A stretch of DNA of 5,335 nt from an uncultured Oscillospiraceae bacterium (lineage in GTDB: Bacteria; Bacillota; Clostridia; Oscillospirales; Ruminococcaceae), in the NCBI GenBank assembly GCA_900556525.1, contig USOZ01000137.1, forward strand, positions 1-5,335. The letters run 5' to 3'. The notes under the pieces were generated by a model. That model saw only the letters and a program-made list of their open reading frames with translations. It did no database searches and was not told where the DNA came from. A program made the translations under genes and the position numbers. The stretch's first letter is position 1; every line of letters begins with the position of its first letter. This document shows, piece after piece, positions 1 through 5,208 of the stretch.

Positions 1-34
1 TGCTTTGCCGCTGACGGAAGAAAAGGCGCAGGCC
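1..34 (+). repeat. Inverted repeat arm 1 (fold-back with 287-320)
   Basis: These 34 bases match the reverse complement of 287-320 with 33 identities. The single difference is at position 19 (A here, G in the reverse complement of the partner). It is synonymous, changing GAA to GAG for the same Glu. Both arms encode ALPLTEEKAQA of an FAD subunit on opposite strands. The match may extend left of the window. Confidence 0.95.
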
Positions 35-160
35 TTTGCTGAATATGCTGCGGAGCTGCTGCCGACAGAGAGCAATCCGCGTGGCAGTGCCAAGTACCGC
101 ATGCATCTGATTAAGGTGCTGGCGAAGAGAACGCTGCTGGAGCTGGGAGGTAAGAAATAA
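2..160 (+). CDS. Molybdenum hydroxylase FAD subunit, C-terminal fragment
   Basis: This is the last 52 codons of an FAD-binding subunit of a xanthine-dehydrogenase/CO-dehydrogenase-type molybdenum hydroxylase; the 5' part lies outside the window. The family passes electrons from the [2Fe-2S] subunit to FAD. The fragment starts in ALPLTEEKAQA, the same peptide reached by the minus-strand FAD gene at 287-952. It adds the missing helical C-terminus (residues such as EYAAELLP and KYRMHLIKVLAKR), which is typical of the CO_deh_flav_C domain. Joined at the shared peptide, the two pieces give a 263-residue protein, a normal size for the compact FAD subunits. The stop TAA overlaps the ATG of the next gene by one base (TAATG), and the SD of that gene (GGGAGG, about 145-150) lies inside this one, so the two are translationally coupled. 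Identity comes mainly from the overlap with the longer copy and from the downstream ferredoxin-type gene. Confidence 0.8.
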   Translation, partial: ALPLTEEKAQAFAEYAAELLPTESNPRGSAKYRMHLIKVLAKRTLLELGGKK

Positions 161-286
161 TGGAAATCACATTAACATTGAATGGAAAAAAGCTTACCCG
201 CAGTGTGGAAGCAGATACCATATTATTAGATTTTTTGCGTAATGAAGGCTGCTACAGCGTTAAGCGTGGCTGCGATACGACGAACT
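160..286 (+). CDS. [2Fe-2S]-binding subunit of molybdenum hydroxylase, N-terminal fragment
   Basis: This is the small iron-sulfur subunit that carries electrons from the molybdopterin subunit to the FAD subunit. Only about the first 42 residues are present. They begin MEITLTLNGKKL, a ferredoxin-like beta-grasp start, and run into GCYSVKRGCDTTN. In this family that motif continues with C-G-x-C, completing the plant-type cluster ligands. Here the reading frame instead gives W at residue 43, where the next Cys is expected, and then meaningless sequence to a stop at 342. The break falls within about 285-290. The expected continuation after AACTG would resemble CGGCCTG, and the fused sequence also contains GGCCTG, so a few bases of microhomology probably lie at the join. 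The gene starts one base inside the stop of the FAD subunit, behind a GGGAGG SD. Family assignment is good; the truncation looks artificial and not evolutionary. Confidence 0.8.
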
Positions 287-320
287 GGCCTGCGCCTTTT
301 CCTCCGTCAGCGGCAAAGCA
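287..320 (-). repeat. Inverted repeat arm 2 (fold-back with 1-34)
   Basis: This is the reverse-complement copy of 1-34, with one synonymous mismatch. The match ends exactly at 287, next to the point where the plus-strand [2Fe-2S] reading frame fails. The arm therefore marks the end of an inverted junction and is not a free-standing repeat. Confidence 0.95.
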
Positions 321-952
321 GCCAGCTGCTTGTCATCCTTAACTAAAGCAGCCTTCGCCGGACGCGCACCGACAGCAATCTGTACGCCGTCCTCATTCAG
401 CGCAGCCGCACAGGTCAAAACCGGGAAGTCCGTCTTGGAAATACGCACCGACTGATAGCAGAAGTGAGCCTTCTGCTTCTTCACAATAATACGTACCAAA
501 ATATCGCGGTCGTACTTCATCTTCACGAAGTCAGCCATCGGCACCAGACCGCCCTTATATAATTCCACATAGCTGTCCATCACCAAAAGCAATGTCAGCA
601 CATCCGAAAAGCCGAAGCGTCCGAACACACTGCCGCCTACGGTAGCAAGATTGCGGAACTGCACACCTACAATATGGCGCAACGCCTCCTTATTTGCTCC
701 CTCACTGTAGGCGGTAAAGCCTTCATGCAGCTCCAGCCGGCGCAAGCTCACCATCGCACCGAAGCGGAATTCCGCTTCTGTTTCTTCTATTGTATCCAGG
801 CCTAAAGCCGACAAATCAATCGCCGTCTGCACATTGCCCTTGCTCAGGCGCATCCACAGCATACCGCCAAGCACGCGGTTAGGACGCTTCTGGTTCAGCT
901 GCCATGCCTCCTCCAGAGTTGCTGCCTGCTTATATTCACGAATTGTCAACAT
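287..952 (-). CDS. Molybdenum hydroxylase FAD-binding subunit, 3'-truncated by inversion
   Basis: This is the first 222 residues of an FAD-binding subunit of the xanthine-dehydrogenase/CO-dehydrogenase family. The N-terminal FAD domain includes RVLGGMLWMRL at about 26-36 (the place of the usual AGGT flavin loop, here GGM) and NLATVGGSVFGRFGFSD at 101-117, the second flavin-binding segment (TVGGS followed by an FSD). The C-terminal domain starts near FPVLTCAAAL (176-185) and includes the VGARPAKA segment. The start is the ATG at 950-952, behind AGGAGG at 960-965 with a 7-nt spacer. After QA the frame runs 8 more codons (SSSYRSHA) to a stop at 260; that tail is read from the antisense of the iron-sulfur gene and is not real. 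The missing C-terminus is the fragment at 2-160. The substrate of the enzyme cannot be told, because the molybdopterin subunit is absent. The gene follows a helicase but has its own promoter and is separated from it by a terminator. Confidence 0.85.
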
Positions 953-992
953 ATACTGCCCTCCTGTTCTCTTTTTATTGCATACCTATTCC

Positions 993-1027
993 ATTATATT
1001 TTACCATATTTTTTCTATACTTGAAAA
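993..1027 (-). promoter_or_regulatory. Predicted sigma-A promoter for the FAD subunit gene
   Basis: On the minus strand an AT-rich stretch holds an extended -10 element (TGG followed by TAAAAT, 998-1006). An overlapping TATAAT at 993-998 is an alternative -10. A weak -35 (TTTTCA, 1022-1027) lies 18 bases upstream of TAAAAT. The region sits between the helicase terminator and the start codon at 952, the expected place for a promoter. The choice between the two -10 hexamers is uncertain. Confidence 0.5.
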
Positions 1028-1076
1028 GAGAAAAAATGCGCATAGGCTCATAAGTTACATTCTTCTACGGCATAAG

Positions 1077-1118
1077 AAAAAAATGGATGCCTCTCTGTAA
1101 AGCAAGAGAAGCATCCAT
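1077..1118 (-). terminator. Intrinsic terminator after the helicase gene
   Basis: On the minus strand a 14-bp stem pairs ATGGATGCTTCTCT (1105-1118) with AGAGAGGCATCCAT (1083-1096), with one G-T wobble and an 8-nt loop at 1097-1104. A run of T follows at once (A run at 1077-1083 on the plus strand). It lies 28 bases after the helicase stop codon. This is a textbook Rho-independent terminator that insulates the helicase from the FAD gene downstream. The plus strand also has a short T run after the stem, but no plus-strand gene needs it. Confidence 0.9.
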
Positions 1119-1145
1119 AATTTTTATTAATAATTCTAAGCAGGC

Positions 1146-2222
1146 TTATTTGCCTTTTTTAGCACCCTGACGGCGGTTGCTGCCGGTTTTGGGAGCCTTA
1201 CGCTTATCAACAACGGAATTGCGTCCGCGCTTAGGTCCTGCGGGCTTTTTCTTTTTGGCAGCCACAGCAACGCGACGTGCCACAACACCGCCCTCCAGGT
1301 TTTGGCGTTCCATCAGAATACCCAGCTTGGTTTCGATATTACGCAGCCATTTAACCTCATCGGCAGTATAAAGCGTAATTGCTTCGCCCTCATTGCCTGC
1401 ACGGCCTGTACGGCCGATGCGGTGAACATACCAGTCGACATCATGCGGAATATCGTAGTTCACAACATGGGTTACGCCCTCAACGTCCAATCCGCGGGCA
1501 GCCAGATCGCTGGCAACAAGAATCTGAATTTTGGCATCACGGAAGGCCTTCATAACAGTTTTGCGCTTGGCGGGAGACATTTCGCCATGCAGCACGTCAA
1601 CGTTATAGCCCTGCATGCCCAGCCAGTCACCCAACTCCTTGGTGCGCTCCTTGCTCATGCAGAAAACAATCATCAGATACGGGTTCAGGCGATCAATGAG
1701 CGCTGCCACAGCCTTGTTCTTATATTCGTCGGTTGTTTTCAGGCAAATCTGCTTGATTTTCTCCACGGTAGCCTGGTCCGGATTGATATCAATCAGCGCG
1801 CAGTTTTTCGTCAGCTTGCGTCCCAGCTTGCGCACCTCTTCCGACAGAGTTGCGGAGCAAAGCATCGTCTGATGCTCCGGCGCGGTCATAGCAATCAGCT
1901 CCAGCGCTTCATCCATAAAGCCCTGCTGCAGCATTTCGTCAACCTCGTCCAGTACCAGATAACGCACACCGCCAAGGTCGGTGTTGCCCTTGCGGATGTG
2001 ATCCAGCAGACGGCCGGGAGTACCGATCAGCACATGGCTGCGTCCCTCCAGCTTATATTTTTGCGTTTCGAAATCGCGTCCGCCGGTAACAGCCAGCACC
2101 TTGATATCGCTTTCGCCCAGGATTTTTTTCATTTCGGTGGCAATCTGCTGTGCCAGCTCACGCGTCGGCGTAATTACCAAAGCCTGCACGTAGCTTTTGG
2201 CAGCATCGATTTTTTCAAACGC
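1146..2222 (-). CDS. DEAD-box RNA helicase, 5'-truncated (motif II is DEVD)
   Basis: This is an ATP-dependent RNA helicase of the DEAD-box family, which remodels RNA in ribosome assembly, mRNA decay or cold adaptation. Counting from the Val codon at 2187-2189, it has motif Ia PTRELAQQ (8-15), Ib TPGR (57-60), II as DEVD (81-84), III SAT (112-114), IV IVFCMSKERT (174-183), V ASDLAARGLDV (226-236) and VI HRIGRTGRAG (256-265). It ends in a Lys/Arg-rich tail of about 40 residues (AKKKKPAGPKRGR and on to the stop), as in CshA/DeaD-like helicases. The Q motif and motif I (the A-x-T-G-x-G-K-T ATP loop), about 60-70 residues, are missing. The frame runs back through FEKIDAAKSY, which is still helicase-like, to about 2219 and then meets the stop of an ABC transporter in the same frame. 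No genuine start codon is present. As given the protein could not bind ATP, but the cut looks like a sequence join and not gene decay. Confidence 0.9.
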   Translation of the reverse strand, partial: AFEKIDAAKSYVQALVITPTRELAQQIATEMKKILGESDIKVLAVTGGRDFETQKYKLEGRSHVLIGTPGRLLDHIRKGNTDLGGVRYLVLDEVDEMLQQGFMDEALELIAMTAPEHQTMLCSATLSEEVRKLGRKLTKNCALIDINPDQATVEKIKQICLKTTDEYKNKAVAALIDRLNPYLMIVFCMSKERTKELGDWLGMQGYNVDVLHGEMSPAKRKTVMKAFRDAKIQILVASDLAARGLDVEGVTHVVNYDIPHDVDWYVHRIGRTGRAGNEGEAITLYTADEVKWLRNIETKLGILMERQNLEGGVVARRVAVAAKKKKPAGPKRGRNSVVDKRKAPKTGSNRRQGAKKGK

Positions 2223-2230
2223 TCACGCAT
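2210..2230 (-). CDS. Start of an unidentified gene overlapping the ABC gene stop (stub)
   Basis: An ATG at 2228-2230 overlaps the ABC transporter stop (ATGCGTGA). A strong SD, AAGGAGGG at 2239-2246, lies 8 bases upstream. The first codons read MRERLKK and are then lost at the join to helicase sequence; the frame continues to a stop at 2174, but only as a shadow. Tight overlap of this kind is common where two half-size ABC exporter genes form a heterodimer, so the lost gene may be the partner. That identity is inference only. Confidence 0.4.
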
Positions 2231-2465
2231 GGTCTGCTCCCTCCTTCCATACCCTGCACAGATTTGCATATTCCGGAACGATCTGCAGCATTTCTTCGTG
2301 CGTTCCTGTTTTCGTCTGTCCGTTTTCCATCCAGATGACCTGATCCAGCTGATCAAACAGATACAGACGGTGCGAAATCAGCAGGATAATCCGATCCTTT
2401 GACATCGCTTTTAATTCCCGGAAAATCTCTTCCTCCGTATTCCGATCCAGCGCCGCAAACGGGCT
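2223..2465 (-). CDS. ABC exporter ATP-binding protein, C-terminal fragment
   Basis: This is the last 79 residues of a nucleotide-binding domain, of the kind found in half-size exporters with a fused membrane domain. It starts in PFAALD, the D-loop that follows Walker B. Then come NTEEEIFRELK, the H-switch LLISHRL (residues 27-33 of the fragment), the terminal QVIWMENGQ strand pair, and G-THEEML followed by EYANLCRVW, the usual end of exporter ATPases. Walker A, the LSGGQ signature and Walker B are absent, as is any membrane segment. Upstream the frame continues into KRRKS and QKQRKS repeats, which are the IF-2 repeat read out of frame, so the real sequence begins near 2460-2465. Bases AGCCCG at the edge fit both genes: S-P of the ABC protein and K-P of IF-2. 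The TGA at 2223-2225 overlaps the ATG of a following gene. Substrate unknown. Confidence 0.8.
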   Translation of the reverse strand, partial: SPFAALDRNTEEEIFRELKAMSKDRIILLISHRLYLFDQLDQVIWMENGQTKTGTHEEMLQIVPEYANLCRVWKEGADHA

Positions 2466-2565
2466 TTTCCTCCGTTTTAGCGGGCTTTTCCTCTGTTTTT
2501 GCAGGCTTTTCCTCTGTTTTTGCAGGCTTCTCCTCAATCTTGGCGAGTTTTTCCTCCGCCTTGGG
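2461..2565 (-). repeat. Tandem 21-bp repeat encoding EEKPAKT heptads in IF-2
   Basis: There are five consecutive 21-bp units: 2461-2481, 2482-2502, 2503-2523, 2524-2544 and 2545-2565. The first three are nearly identical and the last two diverged. In frame they encode the heptads EEKPAKT, EEKPAKT, EEKPAKT, EEKLAKI and a related unit, in the linker between the IF-2 N-domain and the rest of the protein. Linkers of this low complexity are usual for IF-2 and vary in length between strains. The left end of the array coincides with the join to the ABC fragment. Confidence 0.9.
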
Positions 2566-2880
2566 AGCAGGCTTCTCTGCGGGCTTTTCAGCAGCCTCAG
2601 CCGGCTTCTTTTCTTCCTTAACGGGCTTTTCCTCCGCCTTTAAAGCTGCCTTTTCGGCGGTTTTCTTTTCACTTGCGGCGAAAAATGCGTCAAAGCTCTT
2701 TACCTGATTCTTCTGCGAAAGCTGTTCGAGAATAAGGTTCATTTCGCCCTCTGTAATGCTTCCTGCGGGCTTCTTTTCCGCGCCGGTAAGCGTTTTTACC
2801 ATTTCGACGATCTCGTTCGCGGAAAGGTTAAGGTCCTTAGCCGCGTCCTTGATCTTGCATTTTTGTTCCTTTTGTGTCAT
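2461..2880 (-). CDS. infB: Translation initiation factor IF-2, N-terminal 140 residues only
   Basis: IF-2 is the GTPase that brings initiator tRNA to the 30S subunit and promotes subunit joining. Here only the start is present. Residues 1-60 form an IF2_N-type domain (KIKDAAKDLNLSANEIVEMV, then a Gly/Ser turn and EGEMNLILEQL). Residues about 70-140 are a Lys/Glu/Pro/Ala linker with heptad repeats. The full protein is normally 700-950 residues, so the GTPase and tRNA-binding domains are missing. The frame continues past Pro140 into CGAGSEYGG and stops at 2353, but this is the ABC transporter read in the wrong frame. The ATG at 2878-2880 follows GGGGGA (2887-2892) by 6 bases, and the gene lies 16 bases after ylxQ. 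Its place at the end of rimP-nusA-ylxR-ylxQ is the normal one for infB, which supports the call strongly. Confidence 0.92.
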
Positions 2881-2896
2881 TCGATGTCCCCCAGAC

Positions 2897-3196
2897 TTAA
2901 CATGATTTGGTTATGGATTGAAACAGCCCCTCGTCGAGGACTGCAAGTATACCTGTCTGCTTTCCCATTATCTGCTTTATTTCCGACATTGAAATATTCG
3001 GAGCGCAGACGGGAACGCCGTATTTTTCGCAGATGAACCGAACTTCCTTTTTCGATTTTTCGGAAAGGTCCTCCGCGATTATTACTCCCGCAGCTTTTGA
3101 GGCGGGCTTTTTGATCTCCTCGGCTACCGAATCGAAGCCGTAGAGCAGTTTTCCCGCCCGTCGGCACAAGCCGAGTGTTCCCAGAAAATTATTCAA
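2897..3196 (-). CDS. ylxQ: YlxQ-type L7Ae/L30e-fold RNA-binding protein
   Basis: A 99-residue protein of the L7Ae/L30e/S12e family, found between ylxR and infB in many Firmicutes. It has the family pattern: an N-terminal LGLCRRAGKLLYGFDSV segment (8-24), with the conserved R-x-G-K and G residues; AAGVIIAEDLSEKSKKEV (35-52), where the strand and D-x-S-x-x-x-K are typical; and a later VPVCAPNISMSEI and TGILAVLD strand. Family members bind kink-turn-like RNA; the precise partner of YlxQ is not well established. The start is a TTG at 3194-3196 inside the end of ylxR (8-nt overlap, TTGAATAA). An AGGAG at 3207-3211 sits 10 bases upstream. No other start fits the conserved N-terminus. The overlap implies translational coupling with ylxR. 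Confidence 0.88.
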   Translation of the reverse strand: MNNFLGTLGLCRRAGKLLYGFDSVAEEIKKPASKAAGVIIAEDLSEKSKKEVRFICEKYGVPVCAPNISMSEIKQIMGKQTGILAVLDEGLFQSITKSC

Positions 3197-3455
3197 GCTT
3201 TTCTATCTCCTGTCTGAGCTGCTCATAAACCTCGGGCGAAATAGCGCATTTCAGCGAGCGTTCGAGGCTTTTGCGCTTCTGCGCTTTGAGGAAACACTCC
3301 ATATCGCGGCAGATATAAGCGCCGCGCCCGGATTTTTTTCCCGTTGCGTCTATCGAGATTTCGCCGTCCTTGCTTCTTACTACGCGAAGCATGCCTTTTT
3401 TTCCGAGCATCTCGTCACAGCCGAGACATTTTCTCAGCGGTTCGGTCTTTCCCAT
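3189..3455 (-). CDS. ylxR: YlxR/RnpM family RNA-binding protein (DUF448)
   Basis: An 88-residue member of the YlxR (DUF448) family. The Bacillus homologue has been described as a modulator of RNase P (RnpM). Visible marks are the N-terminal PLRKCLGC (6-13), the LRVVRSKDGEISID strand region (23-36), the hallmark GRGAYIC (43-49) followed by C54, and a basic helix KAQKRKSLERSLK (57-69). All are usual for the family, and the length matches. The ATG at 3453-3455 is 4 bases after the nusA stop. Its SD (GAGGG, 3464-3468, 8-nt spacer) lies inside the end of nusA. The next gene overlaps it by 8 bases, so the four distal genes form one tight transcription unit. Confidence 0.92.
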   Translation of the reverse strand: MGKTEPLRKCLGCDEMLGKKGMLRVVRSKDGEISIDATGKKSGRGAYICRDMECFLKAQKRKSLERSLKCAISPEVYEQLRQEIEKLE

Positions 3456-3459
3456 AGGC

Positions 3460-4524
3460 TCAGCCCTCGAAGAAGCCGCTTTCGGGCTTTATGTCGATCT
3501 TGAAGCCTGTAAGGCGGGCGGCGAGCTTTGCGTTCTGACCCTTGTTGCCGATAGCGAGCGAAAGCTGATTATCGGGAACGACAACCGAGCAGGCTCTTAC
3601 TTCCTCGTCGGGAATATCGACGCTTATTACGTCTGCGGGTTTTAACGCCTGCTTGATGAATTCCTTCGGGTCGTCGCTGTATTTTACAACGTCTATCTTT
3701 TCTCCGCGGAGTTCCTCGCAGATCTTGGAGATTCTGCTTCTCTGCGGTCCTATGCACGCGCCGAGCGCGTCAACGTTTTCGTTGTTGCTGATAACGGCGA
3801 TCTTGCTTCTCGAGCCGGGTTCGCGGCTTATCGAGCGAATTTCGACAACGCCCTCGTATATTTCGGGAACTTCAAGTTCGAAAAGGCGCTTGATGAGGTC
3901 GCGGTGAGTTCTCGAAATACGAAGCGTCGGGCGGCGGTCGTTTGCGGATACGCCCGAAACGAATACCTTTACAATATCGCCCGTGTTGAGAACGTCATTG
4001 GGGAGCTGGTCGCTCTTGAAGAGCATTACTTCGTTTCCGTTTATCATTACGGTAGCGTTGCCCGTAGCAGGTTCTACCTTTATAACGCTTGCGGAAACCG
4101 CTTCGTTCTGAAGTCCGCCCCACTGTTCAACGAGCTGGCTGCGTTCAACTTCCTTTATGCCCTGCTTGATGACCTGCTTTGCGGTCTGAGCGGCAATTCT
4201 TCCGAAATTCTTCGTGTCGAGCTTTATCGGGCAGGTGTCGCCGATATTATAGCGCTTATTTACATTTCGCGCGTCCTCGAGCGATATCTCGTTCGCGTCG
4301 TCGAGAACTTCTTCAACAACCGTTTTCTGTATCGCTACGTCGAACTTTCCCTTTGTAATATCAATGTCGAAGTTTATGTTCTCGCTTCTGGGGTAATCCT
4401 TCTTTATCGCGATAATGAGCGCGGTCTGTATCTTTTCAACGAGCAGCGCCGGCTCAATGCCCTTTTCCTTTGCAACTGCCGCGAGTGCCTCGAACAGTTC
4501 TCCTGTTCCTGATGATCTAGCCAT
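3460..4524 (-). CDS. nusA: Transcription termination/antitermination factor NusA
   Basis: NusA binds RNA polymerase and nascent RNA and governs pausing, intrinsic and Rho-dependent termination, and antitermination. The gene is complete at 354 residues, normal for Firmicutes, which lack the C-terminal acidic repeats of E. coli NusA. Residues 1-130 are the polymerase-binding N-domain (FEALAAVAKEKGIEP at 11-25). The S1 domain covers about 137-205 and ends in LRISRTHRDLIKRLFELEVP. KH1 covers about 222-290 (EIYEGVVEIRSISREPGSRS, then VDALGACIG) and KH2 about 298-348 (VVVPDNQLSLAIGNKGQNA). The GxxG loop of KH2 is intact (GNKG, 326-329); that of KH1 reads GPQR (259-262). The ATG at 4522-4524 follows GGAGGA (4535-4540) by 10 bases. 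It lies 36 bases after rimP and 4 bases before ylxR. A hairpin in the operon leader may let NusA regulate its own level. Confidence 0.97.
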   Translation of the reverse strand: MARSSGTGELFEALAAVAKEKGIEPALLVEKIQTALIIAIKKDYPRSENINFDIDITKGKFDVAIQKTVVEEVLDDANEISLEDARNVNKRYNIGDTCPIKLDTKNFGRIAAQTAKQVIKQGIKEVERSQLVEQWGGLQNEAVSASVIKVEPATGNATVMINGNEVMLFKSDQLPNDVLNTGDIVKVFVSGVSANDRRPTLRISRTHRDLIKRLFELEVPEIYEGVVEIRSISREPGSRSKIAVISNNENVDALGACIGPQRSRISKICEELRGEKIDVVKYSDDPKEFIKQALKPADVISVDIPDEEVRACSVVVPDNQLSLAIGNKGQNAKLAARLTGFKIDIKPESGFFEG

Positions 4525-4560
4525 TTTTCCGTTGTCCTCCTTGGTGTAATTATAAGTAAA

Positions 4561-5052
4561 TTATAAATCCGAATTTATTTTTACGCAGTCCGAAACCGCG
4601 AAAATTTCCGTTTCTCCGCCGTCCTTTTCGAGCGTGAACGATTTATTTTCATCGTCATAGCCCGCGAGCGTTCCGAAGACGCTTACTTCCTTGCCTTTTT
4701 CGTCGCGGACGGTAACGCGTATCTTTTCGCCTATGCAGCTTTTGAAATGCTCGGGTCTGCGGAGCCGCTTTGTAAGCCCCGGAGAGCCTATCTCGAGAAT
4801 ATCGATCTTCCCGATAAAATCCTGCTTGTCGATGAGCTTGTTGAGCGGCTCGGAAACTTCCTCGCATTCGTCGCTGTCGATCCCGCCTTCTTTATCGAAA
4901 AGTATGCGCAGATACCACATTGCGCCCTCTTTTTCAAAGCACACGTCCCAGAGCTTATAGCCCTTTTCTTCAAGTATAGGCGCAGCAAGCGCGTAAGCGC
5001 GTTCCTCTATGCGTCCGCCGTTCTCCTTTTTCTTTTCTGCCGTAGCCGACAC
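4561..5052 (-). CDS. rimP: Ribosome maturation factor RimP
   Basis: RimP binds the free 30S subunit and helps its late assembly; it is the usual first gene before nusA. At 163 residues it has normal size. The N-domain (14-103) shows ERAYALAAPILEEKGYKLWD, a YLRILFDKEGGIDSDECEEV strand-helix, and the conserved EIGSPGLTKRLRRPEHF (87-103; family form SSPGLxRPL). The C-terminal SH3-like domain spans about 105-160 (IGEKIRVTVR, FGTLAGYDDE). The only usable start codon before the conserved region is a GTG at 5050-5052, which adds a 13-residue leader (MSATAEKKKENGG). Oddly, the one good purine-rich stretch, AAGGGGG (5052-5058), runs straight into that GTG with no spacer, so initiation may be weak or use another codon. 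The upstream frame is closed by TGA at 5071-5073. The promoter and leader hairpin lie just upstream. Confidence 0.92.
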   Translation of the reverse strand: MSATAEKKKENGGRIEERAYALAAPILEEKGYKLWDVCFEKEGAMWYLRILFDKEGGIDSDECEEVSEPLNKLIDKQDFIGKIDILEIGSPGLTKRLRRPEHFKSCIGEKIRVTVRDEKGKEVSVFGTLAGYDDENKSFTLEKDGGETEIFAVSDCVKINSDL

Positions 5053-5084
5053 CCCCTTATGCCGTAAAAATCAGTACTACAAAC

Positions 5085-5119
5085 AAGAAAGACCGGATTT
5101 TGTCAACCCAGCCTTTCTT
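5085..5119 (-). promoter_or_regulatory. Leader hairpin of the rimP-nusA operon (possible attenuator)
   Basis: In the predicted 5' UTR a 15-bp stem forms between AAGAAAGGCTGGGTT (5105-5119) and AATCCGGTCTTTCTT (5085-5099), with three G-U pairs and the 5-nt loop GACAA (5100-5104). It is followed by GTTTGTAG (5077-5084), a broken U-rich tract. The hairpin begins about 10 bases after the predicted transcription start. A strong stem with an imperfect U tract is the form of a NusA-dependent intrinsic terminator. In Bacillus the nusA operon is reported to be autoregulated by such a leader terminator. The stem is seen directly; the attenuator role is inference. Confidence 0.6.
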
Positions 5120-5135
5120 TTACTATACTATCCGT

Positions 5136-5164
5136 ATTATACTACAAAATATACGCTTTGTCAA
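5136..5164 (-). promoter_or_regulatory. Exact-consensus sigma-A promoter of the rimP-nusA-infB operon
   Basis: On the minus strand TTGACA (5159-5164) and TATAAT (5136-5141) are separated by exactly 17 bases (5142-5158), a perfect match to the vegetative consensus. Transcription should start near 5129-5131, giving a leader of about 78 bases before rimP. Such strength suits a highly expressed operon and would make downstream attenuation useful. Confidence 0.9.
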
Positions 5165-5208
5165 GGGTTTATGCGGAAAAAATTGATATTTTAAGCCAAA
5201 AATCCGAT

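Noticed and set aside
160..342. A complete 60-residue small protein
   Set aside because: The first 42 residues are a ferredoxin-type subunit cut in its cluster motif, and the rest is antisense FAD-subunit sequence.
834..1100. Plus-strand open frame over the FAD-gene promoter and helicase terminator
   Set aside because: It overlaps the start of the FAD gene and clear regulatory sequence on the other strand and has no family resemblance.
1302..2402. Long plus-strand open frame of 366 codons opposite the helicase
   Set aside because: It is antisense to a helicase with all downstream family motifs, crosses the join at about 2215 into the ABC fragment, is rich in His, Gln and Asn without any domain pattern, and has no clear SD.
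2223..2465. ABC fragment as a horizontally inserted or degraded gene remnant
   Set aside because: There are no inverted ends, target-site duplication or transposase, and both neighbours are broken essential or housekeeping genes, so a sequence join is simpler.
2223..2537. ABC protein with a basic repeat N-terminus (QKQRKS units)
   Set aside because: The repeats are the IF-2 EEKPAKT linker read in another frame, and the ABC part starts only at about 2460-2465.
2461..2565. Tandem 21-bp units as a CRISPR-like array
   Set aside because: The units are directly adjacent with no spacers and encode an in-frame protein heptad, so this is a coding repeat.
2399..2707. Plus-strand FSSVFAG repeat protein
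   Set aside because: It is a mirror of the IF-2 21-bp repeat on the opposite strand; its regularity comes from the infB linker.
2353..2880. A 175-residue IF-2-like protein with a novel C-terminus
   Set aside because: The last 35 residues are the ABC transporter fragment read in the wrong frame, so the C-terminus is a product of the join and not a new domain.
3904..4512. Plus-strand open frame of 202 codons opposite nusA
   Set aside because: It is the shadow of a complete, well-conserved nusA gene and shows no recognisable domain.
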